Program-made: the position numbers and the translations under genes
From: a virus
Reading direction: 5' to 3' (one strand)
Length of the DNA: 28,368 nt
IMG/VR virus record: IMGVR_UViG_3300031645_000009
Location: 1 to 28,368 of that record
In this document: in pieces, positions 19,133 to 26,649 of the stretch
Position numbering within the stretch: position 1 is the stretch's first letter
How the letters are laid out: each line of letters opens with the position of its first letter
Notes under the pieces: model-generated
Seen by the model: the letters and a program-made list of their open reading frames with translations, nothing else
Databases searched by the model: none
Told to the model about the DNA's origin: nothing

Positions 19133-20688
19133 TAGATATTATATGACCGTCTACCTGATTTCTTAACCTCTAATTCAGCACGGCATATAATATAAGCGTC
19201 TGCTAAGTTGGGGGATCTTGTTCCTTTTGGCTTCTTATCTATCATCAATCTACCATTAGCACTTAATTTAAATTGTGGCTGTGATAATTCTCTTATTAAC
19301 TTTTCAGATTTGGGTGATACATTTTTATCAATATGGACTAATTGCGTTGAATCAAAGTCTTTTCCATTAACCTTCCTGTATGTATTTCTAAACTCGTCTC
19401 TGGCTTTCCACCATGCCTGAGCTTTAGCGTTCTCAAATAGATCTCCATTGTTTTTATTTTGGTAGTCTTTTGCCTTTGGTCTAATAACTTTACCTGATGC
19501 ACTCCAAGGAATTACCGTGATAGATAATGCTTTCTTGCGTCTTGCTTCTGAGATAGTTTTATCTTTCATCATAGTAACTAAAATCTCTTTAACTCTTACC
19601 TGGACACCAGCACCGACACCGATAGGGTCATATCTGAATTGTTCACAATCCATGTCTACAGCTAACCAGAAATATTTATCTGTTGCGTCTCCCACATCGC
19701 CCTCTGCACTTTCTTCCACATAGGTTACACTATTACCATTCATAGATATAAAGCCATGCGTGTCGCTTCCCTCGTTTGATGGATCTAATGATGCTATCTT
19801 TAAGCCATGCCCTTTTAAATCATTTCTATTAGAAGAGTTCACCCAATCAGATGGACATACCACTGACTCAATACTTGCGCTTGCGTCTCTTTCTACTTCC
19901 TGCTTAAATACATGTAGCGTACCTTCTGCAATAGCTTTTGCTTTCTCTGCATCGTACCACTCTTGAGAATATAACGGTATTTCCCACCAATCAAAGGTAA
20001 AAACTTTATTTATTCCAGATGAACACTTTCTATAAAATAGCGTATTAGTCCCATTATGAGTTGACCCCCATATTTTACAATCACTATTCCTTGAAACACT
20101 TGCCTCAATTGCTTCTGCTCTAGGATAAAAGGCGCACTCATCTAAAAAGAATATAGAAGATCTACCACCACGCCCGGCATTATCTCCCGCTTTACCTGTG
20201 ATTATAGAATTAGTTTCTGAGTTATGGATCTGCATTAATTTAGTCTCGACTTGTTTGGTGAATTGTTCCGGTAGGTAATCAATAACGAATATCATTTTTT
20301 CAAGTAACGTGTCCATATCACCTAATTTATGACACTCATCGGCTTTATATGTGTACATTGATACTGTTACAGAGTCTTGAAATAATAAAAGATATACAGC
20401 AAAGGCAGCATTCAGCCATGAATAACCAACACCTCGGCACTTATCAATAACACCATCTTCTCTTAATGTGTATCTATCCCATAACCAGGCTATATATTCC
20501 TCTTGTTTATCAAACAATTCAAAAGGCATAACCCTATCTTCAAGCTTCCTTGGATCAAATGTAAAACAAAATCTATTAATAAAATCTATTACAGCCTCAG
20601 TACAGCCAAATTGATACATTTCTTTGTATCGTATGATTTCTTCTTTTGAGCTATTTATCTGTAAACGTTCATCCCAATCAATTTTCAT
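19129..20688 (-). CDS. terL: Terminase large subunit
   Basis: 519 aa. It is the packaging motor and nuclease. The ATPase domain has an adenine-binding DKQEEY region (about 60), a deviant Walker A DKCRGVGYSWLNAAF (around 82-96, GxGxSW without the usual GKS/T lysine, as in Mu/P22-type 'sRxxGxSW'), Walker B SIFFLDECAF and coupling motif GSTHNGT. The nuclease domain shows the acidic ASLDPSNEGSD strand, a central acidic motif DPIGVGAGVQV, and a C-terminal RSPNLADAYIICRA. The start overlaps the terS stop (ATGAAAATTGA). Confidence 0.95.
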   Translation of the reverse strand: MKIDWDERLQINSSKEEIIRYKEMYQFGCTEAVIDFINRFCFTFDPRKLEDRVMPFELFDKQEEYIAWLWDRYTLREDGVIDKCRGVGYSWLNAAFAVYLLLFQDSVTVSMYTYKADECHKLGDMDTLLEKMIFVIDYLPEQFTKQVETKLMQIHNSETNSIITGKAGDNAGRGGRSSIFFLDECAFYPRAEAIEASVSRNSDCKIWGSTHNGTNTLFYRKCSSGINKVFTFDWWEIPLYSQEWYDAEKAKAIAEGTLHVFKQEVERDASASIESVVCPSDWVNSSNRNDLKGHGLKIASLDPSNEGSDTHGFISMNGNSVTYVEESAEGDVGDATDKYFWLAVDMDCEQFRYDPIGVGAGVQVRVKEILVTMMKDKTISEARRKKALSITVIPWSASGKVIRPKAKDYQNKNNGDLFENAKAQAWWKARDEFRNTYRKVNGKDFDSTQLVHIDKNVSPKSEKLIRELSQPQFKLSANGRLMIDKKPKGTRSPNLADAYIICRAELEVKKSGRRSYNIY

Positions 20689-21139
20689 TCTTAAGTTTAA
20701 AAAACATATCCTTACACTCTTCCTGAGTCATGCCTTTTGATGTTATACCAATTGGTTTACCGTTTTCATCTGGTGTTGTAATGCTTATATCTTTCTTCTC
20801 AGTATAAAGCCCTTGGTATTTAAACAACATGTCTAAATAACTTTTCTTATCGCTTGCTCTGACCTGTAGTATTTCCATTTCACTATCTGACATAAAAGCA
20901 TATTTTTTACACTCAGCTATTAAATCATAAGTTAACCCTTTAACATCTCCTATCATAAAATCAATCTCTTTATCAAGATAATCTCTAATGTAAACTTTTG
21001 ACAAGTTATCATTTCCTATCTGTCTAGCTGTATCTTCACTATAACCCGCCGTAATAGCTGCCTGCGTTGCGTTAAACCCATTAGCTAAATAAGTGCTACA
21101 GAATAGTTGTTGCTTCGTTGTTAGCTGTTTCTCGCTCAT
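20678..21139 (-). CDS. terS: Terminase small subunit (Terminase_2 family)
   Basis: 153 aa. KQLTTKQQLFCSTYLANGFN then ATQAAITAGYSEDTARQIGN and IRDYLDKEI is the classic Terminase_2 DNA-binding helix-turn-helix ('lt.kq..F...Yl..gnat.AA..AGYs..tA...g...L....v..yi'). It recognises the packaging site and recruits TerL. The C-terminus (EECKDMFFKLKNEN) probably contacts TerL. It overlaps the upstream gene by ATGA and the downstream terL by 11 bases. Confidence 0.95.
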   Translation of the reverse strand: MSEKQLTTKQQLFCSTYLANGFNATQAAITAGYSEDTARQIGNDNLSKVYIRDYLDKEIDFMIGDVKGLTYDLIAECKKYAFMSDSEMEILQVRASDKKSYLDMLFKYQGLYTEKKDISITTPDENGKPIGITSKGMTQEECKDMFFKLKNEN

Positions 21140-21660
21140 TCTATTATTATTACCTCTCTTCCTGCATATTTAATTTTTATATTACTCATGTCAACATTCT
21201 TTGCATTCCCAACCACTAAACTTTGGAATCCGTCATAATCCCAGCGATTATCTGCACTTAACTCTAATTCACCTGTATTTGTATCATATAAAGCCTTTAG
21301 TCCTGCTTCTGTTATTCTAATTGGTTCTAGTTTCTTTTCTATTATTCTATAACGATATTTAAGATTTGTTGTCTCTAAGATAAGCCTAACTACTTCTGTT
21401 TTAGAGTCTGCGTTTTTTCTCCACTTATTCCTATTTTCTTTATATCCCCAATCTCCTGTATAATAAACCTCTATCTCTATATCCTCTCTAGTAAAAAACT
21501 TATCTGGTAAATTATCTATATCTAACGGTAAAAACATCTCACCTCTTAGTTTATCGTCTCTCTTTTTTATTTCTCTTGCCAACGCTTCTCCAACATCTTT
21601 ATATAATTTATCGTCTTTTATCAATTTATCTACATCTTCCATATTTAATCTTTTCCCCAT
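21136..21660 (-). CDS. Protein of unknown function upstream of terS, 174 aa
   Basis: An N-terminal charged helix (MEDVDKLIKDDKLYKDVGEA, then LAREIKKRDDKLRGEM), followed by a beta-rich part: IEIEVYYTGDWGYKENRNKW and TTNLKYRYRIIEKKLEPIRI, and a C-terminus YAGREVIIIE. AGGGGAT lies about nine bases upstream. No family is recognised. It is coupled to terS, which suggests a packaging-related or late-early switch role, but this is only position. Confidence 0.65.
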   Translation of the reverse strand: MGKRLNMEDVDKLIKDDKLYKDVGEALAREIKKRDDKLRGEMFLPLDIDNLPDKFFTREDIEIEVYYTGDWGYKENRNKWRKNADSKTEVVRLILETTNLKYRYRIIEKKLEPIRITEAGLKALYDTNTGELELSADNRWDYDGFQSLVVGNAKNVDMSNIKIKYAGREVIIIE

Positions 21661-21687
21661 AATACCATATCCCCTAAATTATCCAAA

Positions 21688-21768
21688 CTATCTTTCTTTT
21701 ACATCTGCATTTACATCTACATTTGATACAGATTTTACGGTTACACATCTGTTACCATACTTACCCAT
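21688..21768 (-). CDS. Possible 26-aa peptide MGKYGNR...
   Basis: MGKYGNRCVTVKSVSNVDVN then ADVKER. It starts inside the 58-aa gene in another frame. The alternating V-x-V-x 'VTV...VDVNADV' beta pattern resembles short phage proteins that follow coiled-coil genes, and it fills an otherwise empty interval. The ribosome site is weak. Confidence 0.35.
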   Translation of the reverse strand: MGKYGNRCVTVKSVSNVDVNADVKER

Positions 21769-21917
21769 AATATAAAATCTTCGTGGTCGTGTACTTTTTT
21801 TGATAATAAACTGTTAGCACCCTCATTGAGAGCCTTTAAATGCCCCCTTGCTTCTTTTAGTTCATCACTTAGCAATTTATTCTCTCTAGCTAGTATATTT
21901 ATCTCATGCTGTTTCAT
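21741..21917 (-). CDS. Coiled-coil protein, 58 aa
   Basis: MKQHEINILARENKLLSDEL then KEARGHLKALNEGANSLLSK, a two-heptad coiled coil with leucines in register, followed by a short C-terminal strand. The ATG overlaps the stop of the micro-HTH gene (ATGA), so it is translationally coupled. The function is unknown. Confidence 0.55.
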   Translation of the reverse strand: MKQHEINILARENKLLSDELKEARGHLKALNEGANSLLSKKVHDHEDFILWVSMVTDV

Positions 21918-22081
21918 ACATGCTTACCCATATAAGCAAAAACCAATCCTTTAAATATCTCTGGTCTTAGGATAAACCATCGCCTAAATGTAGCAGATCC
22001 AACTTTAAAATATATTGCTACCTCGGTTATATTACACCCCTGACTCTTGCAGTACTCTGCGGGTCTTGTATCGCTTCCCAT
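21914..22081 (-). CDS. Micro-HTH protein, 55 aa
   Basis: MGSDTRPAEYCKSQGCNITE then VAIYFKVGSATFRRWFILRP and EIFKGLVFAYMGKHV. A helix-turn-helix with 'ITEVAIYFKVGSATFRRW' as the DNA-binding part. It shares Y-C-K-x-x-G, E-x-A-x-Y, F-x-x-W and F-x-x-L-V spacing with the 52-aa protein at 17436-17594. GGAGCAATT precedes the ATG. It probably is a small regulator or a packaging accessory next to the terminase genes. Confidence 0.65.
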   Translation of the reverse strand: MGSDTRPAEYCKSQGCNITEVAIYFKVGSATFRRWFILRPEIFKGLVFAYMGKHV

Positions 22082-22090
22082 AATTGCTCC

Positions 22091-22513
22091 TTAAGCCGAA
22101 TAGTCTATTGTTTGGACACTCTGAATGGATTTTGTCTCTAAATTACTGCACCTTGGGAACAAAACTTTTAACATTTGTTTGCTTTTTAATTCCCGGGTAG
22201 CTCTTATTTTACCATGTTGAGCTTTTCCTGCTTTATCCTGTAACCAATATTCAAATATATATCTTCGTTGGCTTCCAGGTACAGCAACCTTTTTTGCTGC
22301 TTTTTTAGATGCTTTTTTTATTGCATCTTTTGTAAATTGCTTTTTATAATTCGGGTCCTCTTTAATTTTAGCTTCCCTTAATTCTTTCCTATTCAGACTA
22401 TCACACTTTTTACACCGCTGTTCCAATCCTGTTTTGCTCACTTTCCTGGTTTTAAAATATTCTTTTGTATACGGAAGGATATTTCCGCATTGATTACATG
22501 GTAACTTTATCAT
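22091..22513 (-). CDS. Zinc-ribbon basic protein, 140 aa
   Basis: Two CxxC pairs form a four-cysteine zinc site: CNQCGNILPYTKEYFKTRK then QRCKKCDSLNR. The middle is extremely lysine-rich (DAIKKASKKAAKKVAVPGSQ) and the C-terminus has YIFEYWLQDKAGKAQHGKIR. The N-terminal finger resembles those preceding HNH domains in phage endonucleases, but no HNH is present. It probably binds nucleic acid. It overlaps the upstream gene by four bases. Confidence 0.65.
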   Translation of the reverse strand: MIKLPCNQCGNILPYTKEYFKTRKVSKTGLEQRCKKCDSLNRKELREAKIKEDPNYKKQFTKDAIKKASKKAAKKVAVPGSQRRYIFEYWLQDKAGKAQHGKIRATRELKSKQMLKVLFPRCSNLETKSIQSVQTIDYSA

Positions 22514-22869
22514 TCTTTAGCTCTTAACTGGTCTATAATAAACATAATAGCATCCACTTTTGCTTCGTCAATATCATCGATAAAATTAAATGTTTCCATA
22601 GAAGCTAATATATACAGCACCTCTATATATGAATCTTTTGTATATACTCTATATAATAATTCATCATCATTATATTTTCTATTTATCCCCTCAATAACTC
22701 TCTGCAAAAATAACTGAGATATCATCACCTGGAATAACTCGTTTGGATAATCCAAGTAAGTCCATTGTCCATCTGGGAAACATAAAATCTCTCTATTTTT
22801 TGATATACTTATTTCAAACCCTTCCGGCTTAAACTCTTCAACGCAATATTTTATATCTGTTTTAGTCAC
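22510..22869 (-). CDS. Acidic early protein of unknown function, 119 aa
   Basis: MTKTDIKYCVEEFKPEGFEI, SISKNREILCFPDGQWTYLD and a helical C-terminus (IDDIDEAKVDAIMFIIDQLR). It sits between coupled early genes, three bases after the stop of the 90-aa gene. AAGGAG lies near the start. There is no recognisable domain. Confidence 0.6.
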   Translation of the reverse strand: MTKTDIKYCVEEFKPEGFEISISKNREILCFPDGQWTYLDYPNELFQVMISQLFLQRVIEGINRKYNDDELLYRVYTKDSYIEVLYILASMETFNFIDDIDEAKVDAIMFIIDQLRAKE

Positions 22870-22872
22870 TCT

Positions 22873-23145
22873 CTACTCCTTGGTTAGGTTGTTAACTCTT
22901 GCACATTTTAACCATACACCGAACTCTTTTAAATATTTTGGGTAATGGTGTAATGACGCTTTATCGAAAATCTTCCAATCTGTATTATTGATAAACTGTT
23001 TTCTTAACTCTTCTATTGTTAAGATTTTGGGTACAATATCAGAGCGAACATACTTTATATCATCGTCTGTTATTCTGTGATCTGCCCATGTAGTCTCACC
23101 ATCTACACCCATGTTTTCTTGTAAAAATATTTCTGCTTTATCCAT
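22873..23145 (-). CDS. Early protein of unknown function, 90 aa
   Basis: MDKAEIFLQENMGVDGETTW then ADHRITDDDIKYVRSDIVPK and a C-terminus with KASLHHYPKYLKEFGVWLKC. It lies in the early operon, seven bases after the upstream gene. No motif can be assigned; histidine and aspartate residues do not form a known catalytic pattern. Confidence 0.6.
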   Translation of the reverse strand: MDKAEIFLQENMGVDGETTWADHRITDDDIKYVRSDIVPKILTIEELRKQFINNTDWKIFDKASLHHYPKYLKEFGVWLKCARVNNLTKE

Positions 23146-23152
23146 TATTTAT

Positions 23153-23632
23153 TTATCCTTTAATCCAATTCTTACAACAGTCAGTTACTATAAGATCTTC
23201 TATTGACCCAATATTGCAAATATATCCATCTGATGAATCTTGACAGTTACTACAATTACCGCAACATTTAAGATTATCCAAATCCCCTCTAAGCCGTTCA
23301 ATTTCAACCGTACTCTTAGCAGTCTTTATTATCTGTTTCATTAATTTAGCTTTTAGGTCGTCAATTTCCTGTTGTTGGGATTGGATGATCTCTAATAGAT
23401 CTTTGTTCTCTTTTTCTAATTTTTTTATAGTCTTGTCTTTGATTATATTTTGATCCTCTAAAAATTTAATAAATGGTCCTATATTGTCACCATCCAAGTC
23501 GAGAATCGTACCAGCCGACTTACAATGAGGACATATTTCAATATCATCTATTTCTAGCAATTTATCTTCTGACATTATACGCATACAATTAGTACAGGCT
23601 ACAATTTGCTCGTCTATCTCTTCTCTATCCAT
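23153..23632 (-). CDS. Zinc-ribbon coiled-coil protein with Cys-rich C-terminus, 159 aa
   Basis: The ATG at 23632 is chosen: GGTGGAG is upstream, whereas the upstream GTG at 23641 lies inside that site. Residues about 10-40 hold a zinc ribbon (VACTNCMRI ... EICPHCKS). Residues 60-120 form a coiled coil (KTIKKLEKENKDLLEIIQSQ). The C-terminus has at least seven cysteines (CCGNCSNCQDSSDGYICNIG then DCCKNWIKG), another metal-binding module. It could be a dimeric nucleic-acid-binding factor; the precise role is unknown. Confidence 0.65.
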   Translation of the reverse strand: MDREEIDEQIVACTNCMRIMSEDKLLEIDDIEICPHCKSAGTILDLDGDNIGPFIKFLEDQNIIKDKTIKKLEKENKDLLEIIQSQQQEIDDLKAKLMKQIIKTAKSTVEIERLRGDLDNLKCCGNCSNCQDSSDGYICNIGSIEDLIVTDCCKNWIKG

Positions 23633-23738
23633 TATCTCCACCTTTATTGATTCGTCTTTCTATCTCAAATACAATTATATAATAGACTACTAATCCGCTA
23701 AACTTTAACATAATAAAAAACTCTTTAACCTTATTCAA
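23625..23738 (-). CDS. Single-pass membrane micro-protein, 37 aa, TTG start
   Basis: MNKVKEFFIMLKFSGLVVYY then IIVFEIERRINKGGDNG. A hydrophobic stretch (FFIMLKFSGLVVYYIIVF) is flanked by basic residues. The TTG is supported by AGGGGG five bases upstream, a very strong site. It overlaps the start of the zinc-ribbon gene. The function is unknown. Confidence 0.5.
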   Translation of the reverse strand: MNKVKEFFIMLKFSGLVVYYIIVFEIERRINKGGDNG

Positions 23739-23757
23739 TTATACCCCCTGTAACGAG

Positions 23758-23782
23758 TACCCCTATTTTTAAAATAAGGGTA
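23758..23782 (-). other. Hairpin before the 37-aa membrane peptide gene
   Basis: On the minus strand TACCCTTATTT and AAATAGGGGTA pair over 11 positions (one T-G) around TAA. On plus the same pair is a C-A mismatch, so it is a minus-strand RNA element. No U-run follows. Confidence 0.45.
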
Positions 23783-23838
23783 AATCTATGAATAACTTAT
23801 ATATATAATACATCAATATACGTTTTTTATCAAGCTTT

Positions 23839-23946
23839 TTAGAATAATATAGACTTTTCTACTATAGCTGCCACAATAATTGACAGAACAAAACATATAA
23901 TTAAAACCTTTTCTCTAACTTCTAAATGATTATCTTTATTTTTCAC
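23839..23946 (-). CDS. Membrane micro-protein, 35 aa, GTG start
   Basis: MKNKDNHLEVREKVLIICFV then LSIIVAAIVEKSILF. A charged N-terminus and one clear transmembrane helix (VLIICFVLSIIVAAIV). The GTG overlaps the end of the HTH gene and has AAGGGG six bases upstream. The remaining bases to 23740 hold no other gene. Confidence 0.5.
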   Translation of the reverse strand: MKNKDNHLEVREKVLIICFVLSIIVAAIVEKSILF

Positions 23947-24478
23947 TTTCAACCCCTTCAGCCATATCTAATAATTTATGCAGCACTTCCCCGTTTGTTC
24001 TACAATTTAGTTTTATTTTCATTGCATTAATTCGATCAAGCCCAGTTCTTCTAACATCAAAAATTGAAATACATTTAGCGTCTCTTTTCACTCTTGGATT
24101 GTCAGGCAGTGCGTAAACGTCTGGTAAGTTCTGAATCATATTCCTAGTAATAGGACTTTCTCCTCTTTCCACTATGCTTATCCCAGTATGACAGCAGCAT
24201 AAATATTTAGCCATTTGCCCTTGTGATAGCCCTTTGATTAATCTTAGGTCTTTTAAATCTTTTGCTTTAAAATCTTCTTTATTCATCTTATCTCCTACCT
24301 TATCCATTTGTTCCATTACTTCGCTACAGTCGCAATCGTCAAGCCATGACCCACCATAATCTCTAGTGAACCCTTCACCCTGACATTTAATACAATCTTT
24401 ATCGGGACCATTAATAATGTGCTCCTCAATAGCTGTTTCCTCTGGTATATTTATTGGGATATCAATATACCACTTCAT
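23936..24478 (-). CDS. Zinc-binding plus helix-turn-helix regulator, 180 aa
   Basis: Residues 28-52 form a DnaJ-like zinc module (CIKCQGEGFTRDYGGSWLDD then CDC). Residues 73-125 form an XRE-type helix-turn-helix: DLKDLRLIKGLSQGQMAKYL then CHTGISIVERGESPITRNM. The C-terminus (INAMKIKLNCRTNGEVLHKL) is helical. A strong internal ribosome site (TAGGAGATAAG) precedes in-frame M65 at 24286, so an HTH-only form of 116 aa may also be made. It is probably a regulator of early transcription. Confidence 0.65.
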   Translation of the reverse strand: MKWYIDIPINIPEETAIEEHIINGPDKDCIKCQGEGFTRDYGGSWLDDCDCSEVMEQMDKVGDKMNKEDFKAKDLKDLRLIKGLSQGQMAKYLCCCHTGISIVERGESPITRNMIQNLPDVYALPDNPRVKRDAKCISIFDVRRTGLDRINAMKIKLNCRTNGEVLHKLLDMAEGVESEK

Positions 24479-24636
24479 TTAAGTTCCTCATCAATACCCT
24501 GTTTCCTGTTTATCTCTCTTGTGGTCATTCCCATTATTTTATTGTCAGGTTTACACCAGGGATCATTATTCTGTTTACAGTTTTCAGGATCTCTAATATT
24601 ACATATTTCTTTATATTTACAATCACAATTATTCAT
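24475..24636 (-). CDS. Cys-rich micro-protein, 53 aa
   Basis: MNNCDCKYKEICNIRDPENC then KQNNDPWCKPDNKIMGMTTR. Five cysteines in the first 28 residues suggest a metal-binding knuckle. GATGGAGAAATT precedes the ATG, and the stop overlaps the next gene as ATGA. It is likely real although short. The function is unknown. Confidence 0.55.
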   Translation of the reverse strand: MNNCDCKYKEICNIRDPENCKQNNDPWCKPDNKIMGMTTREINRKQGIDEELK

Positions 24637-24821
24637 AATTTCTCCATCTCATAATCATTTATTTTCTTGTTAAGTTCGCCATTATCGTTTGTTTTAGTAT
24701 TATATCTATCTAATAATAAGCCCTCTTTTATCTGTAGTTCAATCTTATTTATCGCCGTTAGTGCCATATCTATTCCAGCTTTTGCAGATTCTAAATTCTC
24801 TTTTATTCTTCTGTTATTCAT
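24633..24821 (-). CDS. Helical protein, 62 aa
   Basis: MNNRRIKENLESAKAGIDMA then LTAINKIELQIKEGLLLDRY, a long amphipathic helix likely to dimerise. It overlaps neighbours on both sides by four bases. AGGGGATAAG precedes the ATG. The function is unknown. Confidence 0.6.
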   Translation of the reverse strand: MNNRRIKENLESAKAGIDMALTAINKIELQIKEGLLLDRYNTKTNDNGELNKKINDYEMEKL

Positions 24822-24982
24822 CTTATCCCCTCAATTTCTTTCTGCATCTCTTCTATTTTAATCAATAGATCATCTTCGTTTAATTCGATCATTGAATCTC
24901 CACAACTTGCACATGGATATACTGGTTCTGGTTCATCTTCTACTTTTACAAATCTATCACATTCACTACAGTATATAATCAT
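24818..24982 (-). CDS. Zinc-ribbon protein, 54 aa
   Basis: MIIYCSECDRFVKVEDEPEP then VYPCASCGDSMIELNEDDLL, with two CxxC pairs 18 residues apart forming a zinc ribbon and a C-terminal helix. The ATG at 24982 is chosen since AGGGGATA precedes it; a longer in-frame start at 25012 lacks such a site. It is coupled to the helicase loader gene, whose stop lies one base upstream. Confidence 0.65.
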   Translation of the reverse strand: MIIYCSECDRFVKVEDEPEPVYPCASCGDSMIELNEDDLLIKIEEMQKEIEGIR

Positions 24983-24983
24983 A

Positions 24984-25727
24984 TTATCCCCTATATCGTT
25001 TACTGCTACCATTCATTTCAACAACACATTCTCTAAATCTATCTAATGTAGCTGTTGGTAATAATTGTCTAATCTCTTCCTTAGTCTTTGCATTACATAT
25101 CAATATTGTTTTCTTCTCCCAGTCGTAACGGTGGTTTAAGATCCCAAATAACTGTGCTTTGTTAAAATCTGAATCGTTGTTTTTACCAGCTTCATCAAGG
25201 ATTAAAAGATCTATCTCTTTGTATCTCTTAATCTTATATTGCATATCGTCAAAACCATCCTTCAAATCGTTAAGCAAATCAATCTCTGTTATCAATTTAA
25301 AACGCTTTATTTCTCCATGTTTAATAAGTTCCTTTGCAACAGTGTAAGCTTCCCAAGTTTTACCAGTTCCGAAACCTCCCCAAACAATAGAGCATGTAGA
25401 AGTTAATAACTCTTTATTGGTAGGTTGCTTTAATTTTCCTCTATATCTTGGTGGTATCTGTAAATCAAAATTAGAGATTCTATCATCAACAAGTTTTTTA
25501 TATCTTGCCTTTTCTTCTATTTTGTCATTCTCAATTTTACAGTCAGAACAAACACTATCAACATAAAGATTAGATCCTTCTTTTACCTTTGATAATTCAT
25601 TTGACCATTCTTTGCCACATTTACATTTTAATATTGCAGAAACCCAGACAGTGTTATCCTCCTCTGTTGTGTGTGCTTCTGTAATGTTTTTTAAGTTTTT
25701 AAAAAAAGATTCTTTACTAGAAGTCAA
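24984..25727 (-). CDS. DnaC/DnaI-like AAA+ helicase loader
   Basis: 247 aa. An N-terminal zinc motif (LKCKCGKEW ... VCSDCK, about 34-63), then an AAA+ domain: SIVWGGFGTGKTWEAYTVAK Walker A, LLILDEAGKN Walker B, TILICNAKT sensor I and LDRFREC with the arginine finger. It loads the replicative helicase at the phage origin together with the replisome organiser encoded directly upstream, which it overlaps by 11 bases. It is the expected pair in Bacillota siphoviruses. Confidence 0.9.
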   Translation of the reverse strand: MTSSKESFFKNLKNITEAHTTEEDNTVWVSAILKCKCGKEWSNELSKVKEGSNLYVDSVCSDCKIENDKIEEKARYKKLVDDRISNFDLQIPPRYRGKLKQPTNKELLTSTCSIVWGGFGTGKTWEAYTVAKELIKHGEIKRFKLITEIDLLNDLKDGFDDMQYKIKRYKEIDLLILDEAGKNNDSDFNKAQLFGILNHRYDWEKKTILICNAKTKEEIRQLLPTATLDRFRECVVEMNGSSKRYRG

Positions 25728-26484
25728 AGTTTTGTTCTCCTCTCCATTTGTCTGGTTTTGAATTAGTTGTTTGTTTTGGTTCTACATAATTAACATCTAA
25801 ATAAATATTAAATGTCTCATTATTCATAAATCTAAAACAATGCTTCCAAAATTTATAATCAGGGTATTCTTTTTTATATCTGTCTAACACCTTTTGCCAT
25901 TCTTCCTCAGATATATTAAATAATATCTTTTTAGTTTTAGAAGTAACATTCTTTTTACCGTCTGGTCTTCTCTCTCTAGGATACATCAACCAAAGTTTAT
26001 TAAAATGCTCTCTTGTCTTTATCTCTTTATTTGTCTCTATATCTTTCTCTAGTTCTTTCTCTTTCTCTGTGTGACTAATTTGGACATTGTCACACTTTGG
26101 TAGCAATATGTCACTATTTTCTCTTAACCTTTGTCTTCTTTTACGCTTTGCCGAGTCGGTTTCTGTTCCTGTCATCTCAGTAATTCTATTCATATATAAC
26201 TCTTCGGAATTAGACTCTTCTAGCATATTGTGTTTAATCAAATAAGATATAGTTATTTCTACATTCTCAACTTTTTCATCAAGTTCATAGGCTAACTCTT
26301 CAACAAAAGAATCTTCAACACCTTCATAATAAAGTTTACCATCGTCTTTTAAACTAAGAAGTGACATTTTAAGATATATAATAACATAAGTGTCTCCACC
26401 TGCTATTCGTCTAAGCTTCTTGATTTCCTTTTGACCAAAAAACCCATGCTCCATTTTTAACCAATAGTATTTCTTATCACTCAA
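25717..26484 (-). CDS. Phage replisome organiser (DnaD-like N-terminal domain)
   Basis: 255 aa. YYWLKMEHGFFGQKEIKKLR then RIAGGDTYVIIYLKMSLLSL is the signature of the 'phage replisome organizer N-terminal' family, a winged-helix origin-binding domain. A charged linker (RKRRQRLRENSDIL ... EKELEKDIETNK) follows. The C-terminal part (HFNKLWLMYPRERRPDGKKN ... YKFWKHCFRFMNNE) is of the kind that binds helicase or loader. It likely binds the replication origin, often inside its own gene; an inverted repeat GTGTGAC/GTCACAC lies at 26069-26095. Confidence 0.9.
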   Translation of the reverse strand: MSDKKYYWLKMEHGFFGQKEIKKLRRIAGGDTYVIIYLKMSLLSLKDDGKLYYEGVEDSFVEELAYELDEKVENVEITISYLIKHNMLEESNSEELYMNRITEMTGTETDSAKRKRRQRLRENSDILLPKCDNVQISHTEKEKELEKDIETNKEIKTREHFNKLWLMYPRERRPDGKKNVTSKTKKILFNISEEEWQKVLDRYKKEYPDYKFWKHCFRFMNNETFNIYLDVNYVEPKQTTNSKPDKWRGEQNFDF

Positions 26485-26649
26485 TTAAACATCCTCCACT
26501 AATATAAATACAATCTCTTTAACCGTATCAGGTTTAGGCTCTCGGACAATTCGACTCTCAGGAATACCTCCAGACTTAATTCTTTTTCTTACTGCTTGAT
26601 CTGATATGCTGTGGTTTTTTGCATACTCTGCTACTGTTATTTTTTTCAT
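26485..26649 (-). CDS. Excisionase/MerR-like micro-HTH protein, 54 aa
   Basis: MKKITVAEYAKNHSISDQAV then RKRIKSGGIPESRIVREPKP. 'ITVAEYA...SISDQAVRKRIKSGGIPES' is a winged helix-turn-helix of the same broad type as the 50-aa protein at 12685-12837. AAAGGAG lies eight bases before the ATG. The gene stops immediately before the replisome organiser start. It is probably a small DNA-binding regulator. Confidence 0.7.
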   Translation of the reverse strand: MKKITVAEYAKNHSISDQAVRKRIKSGGIPESRIVREPKPDTVKEIVFILVEDV

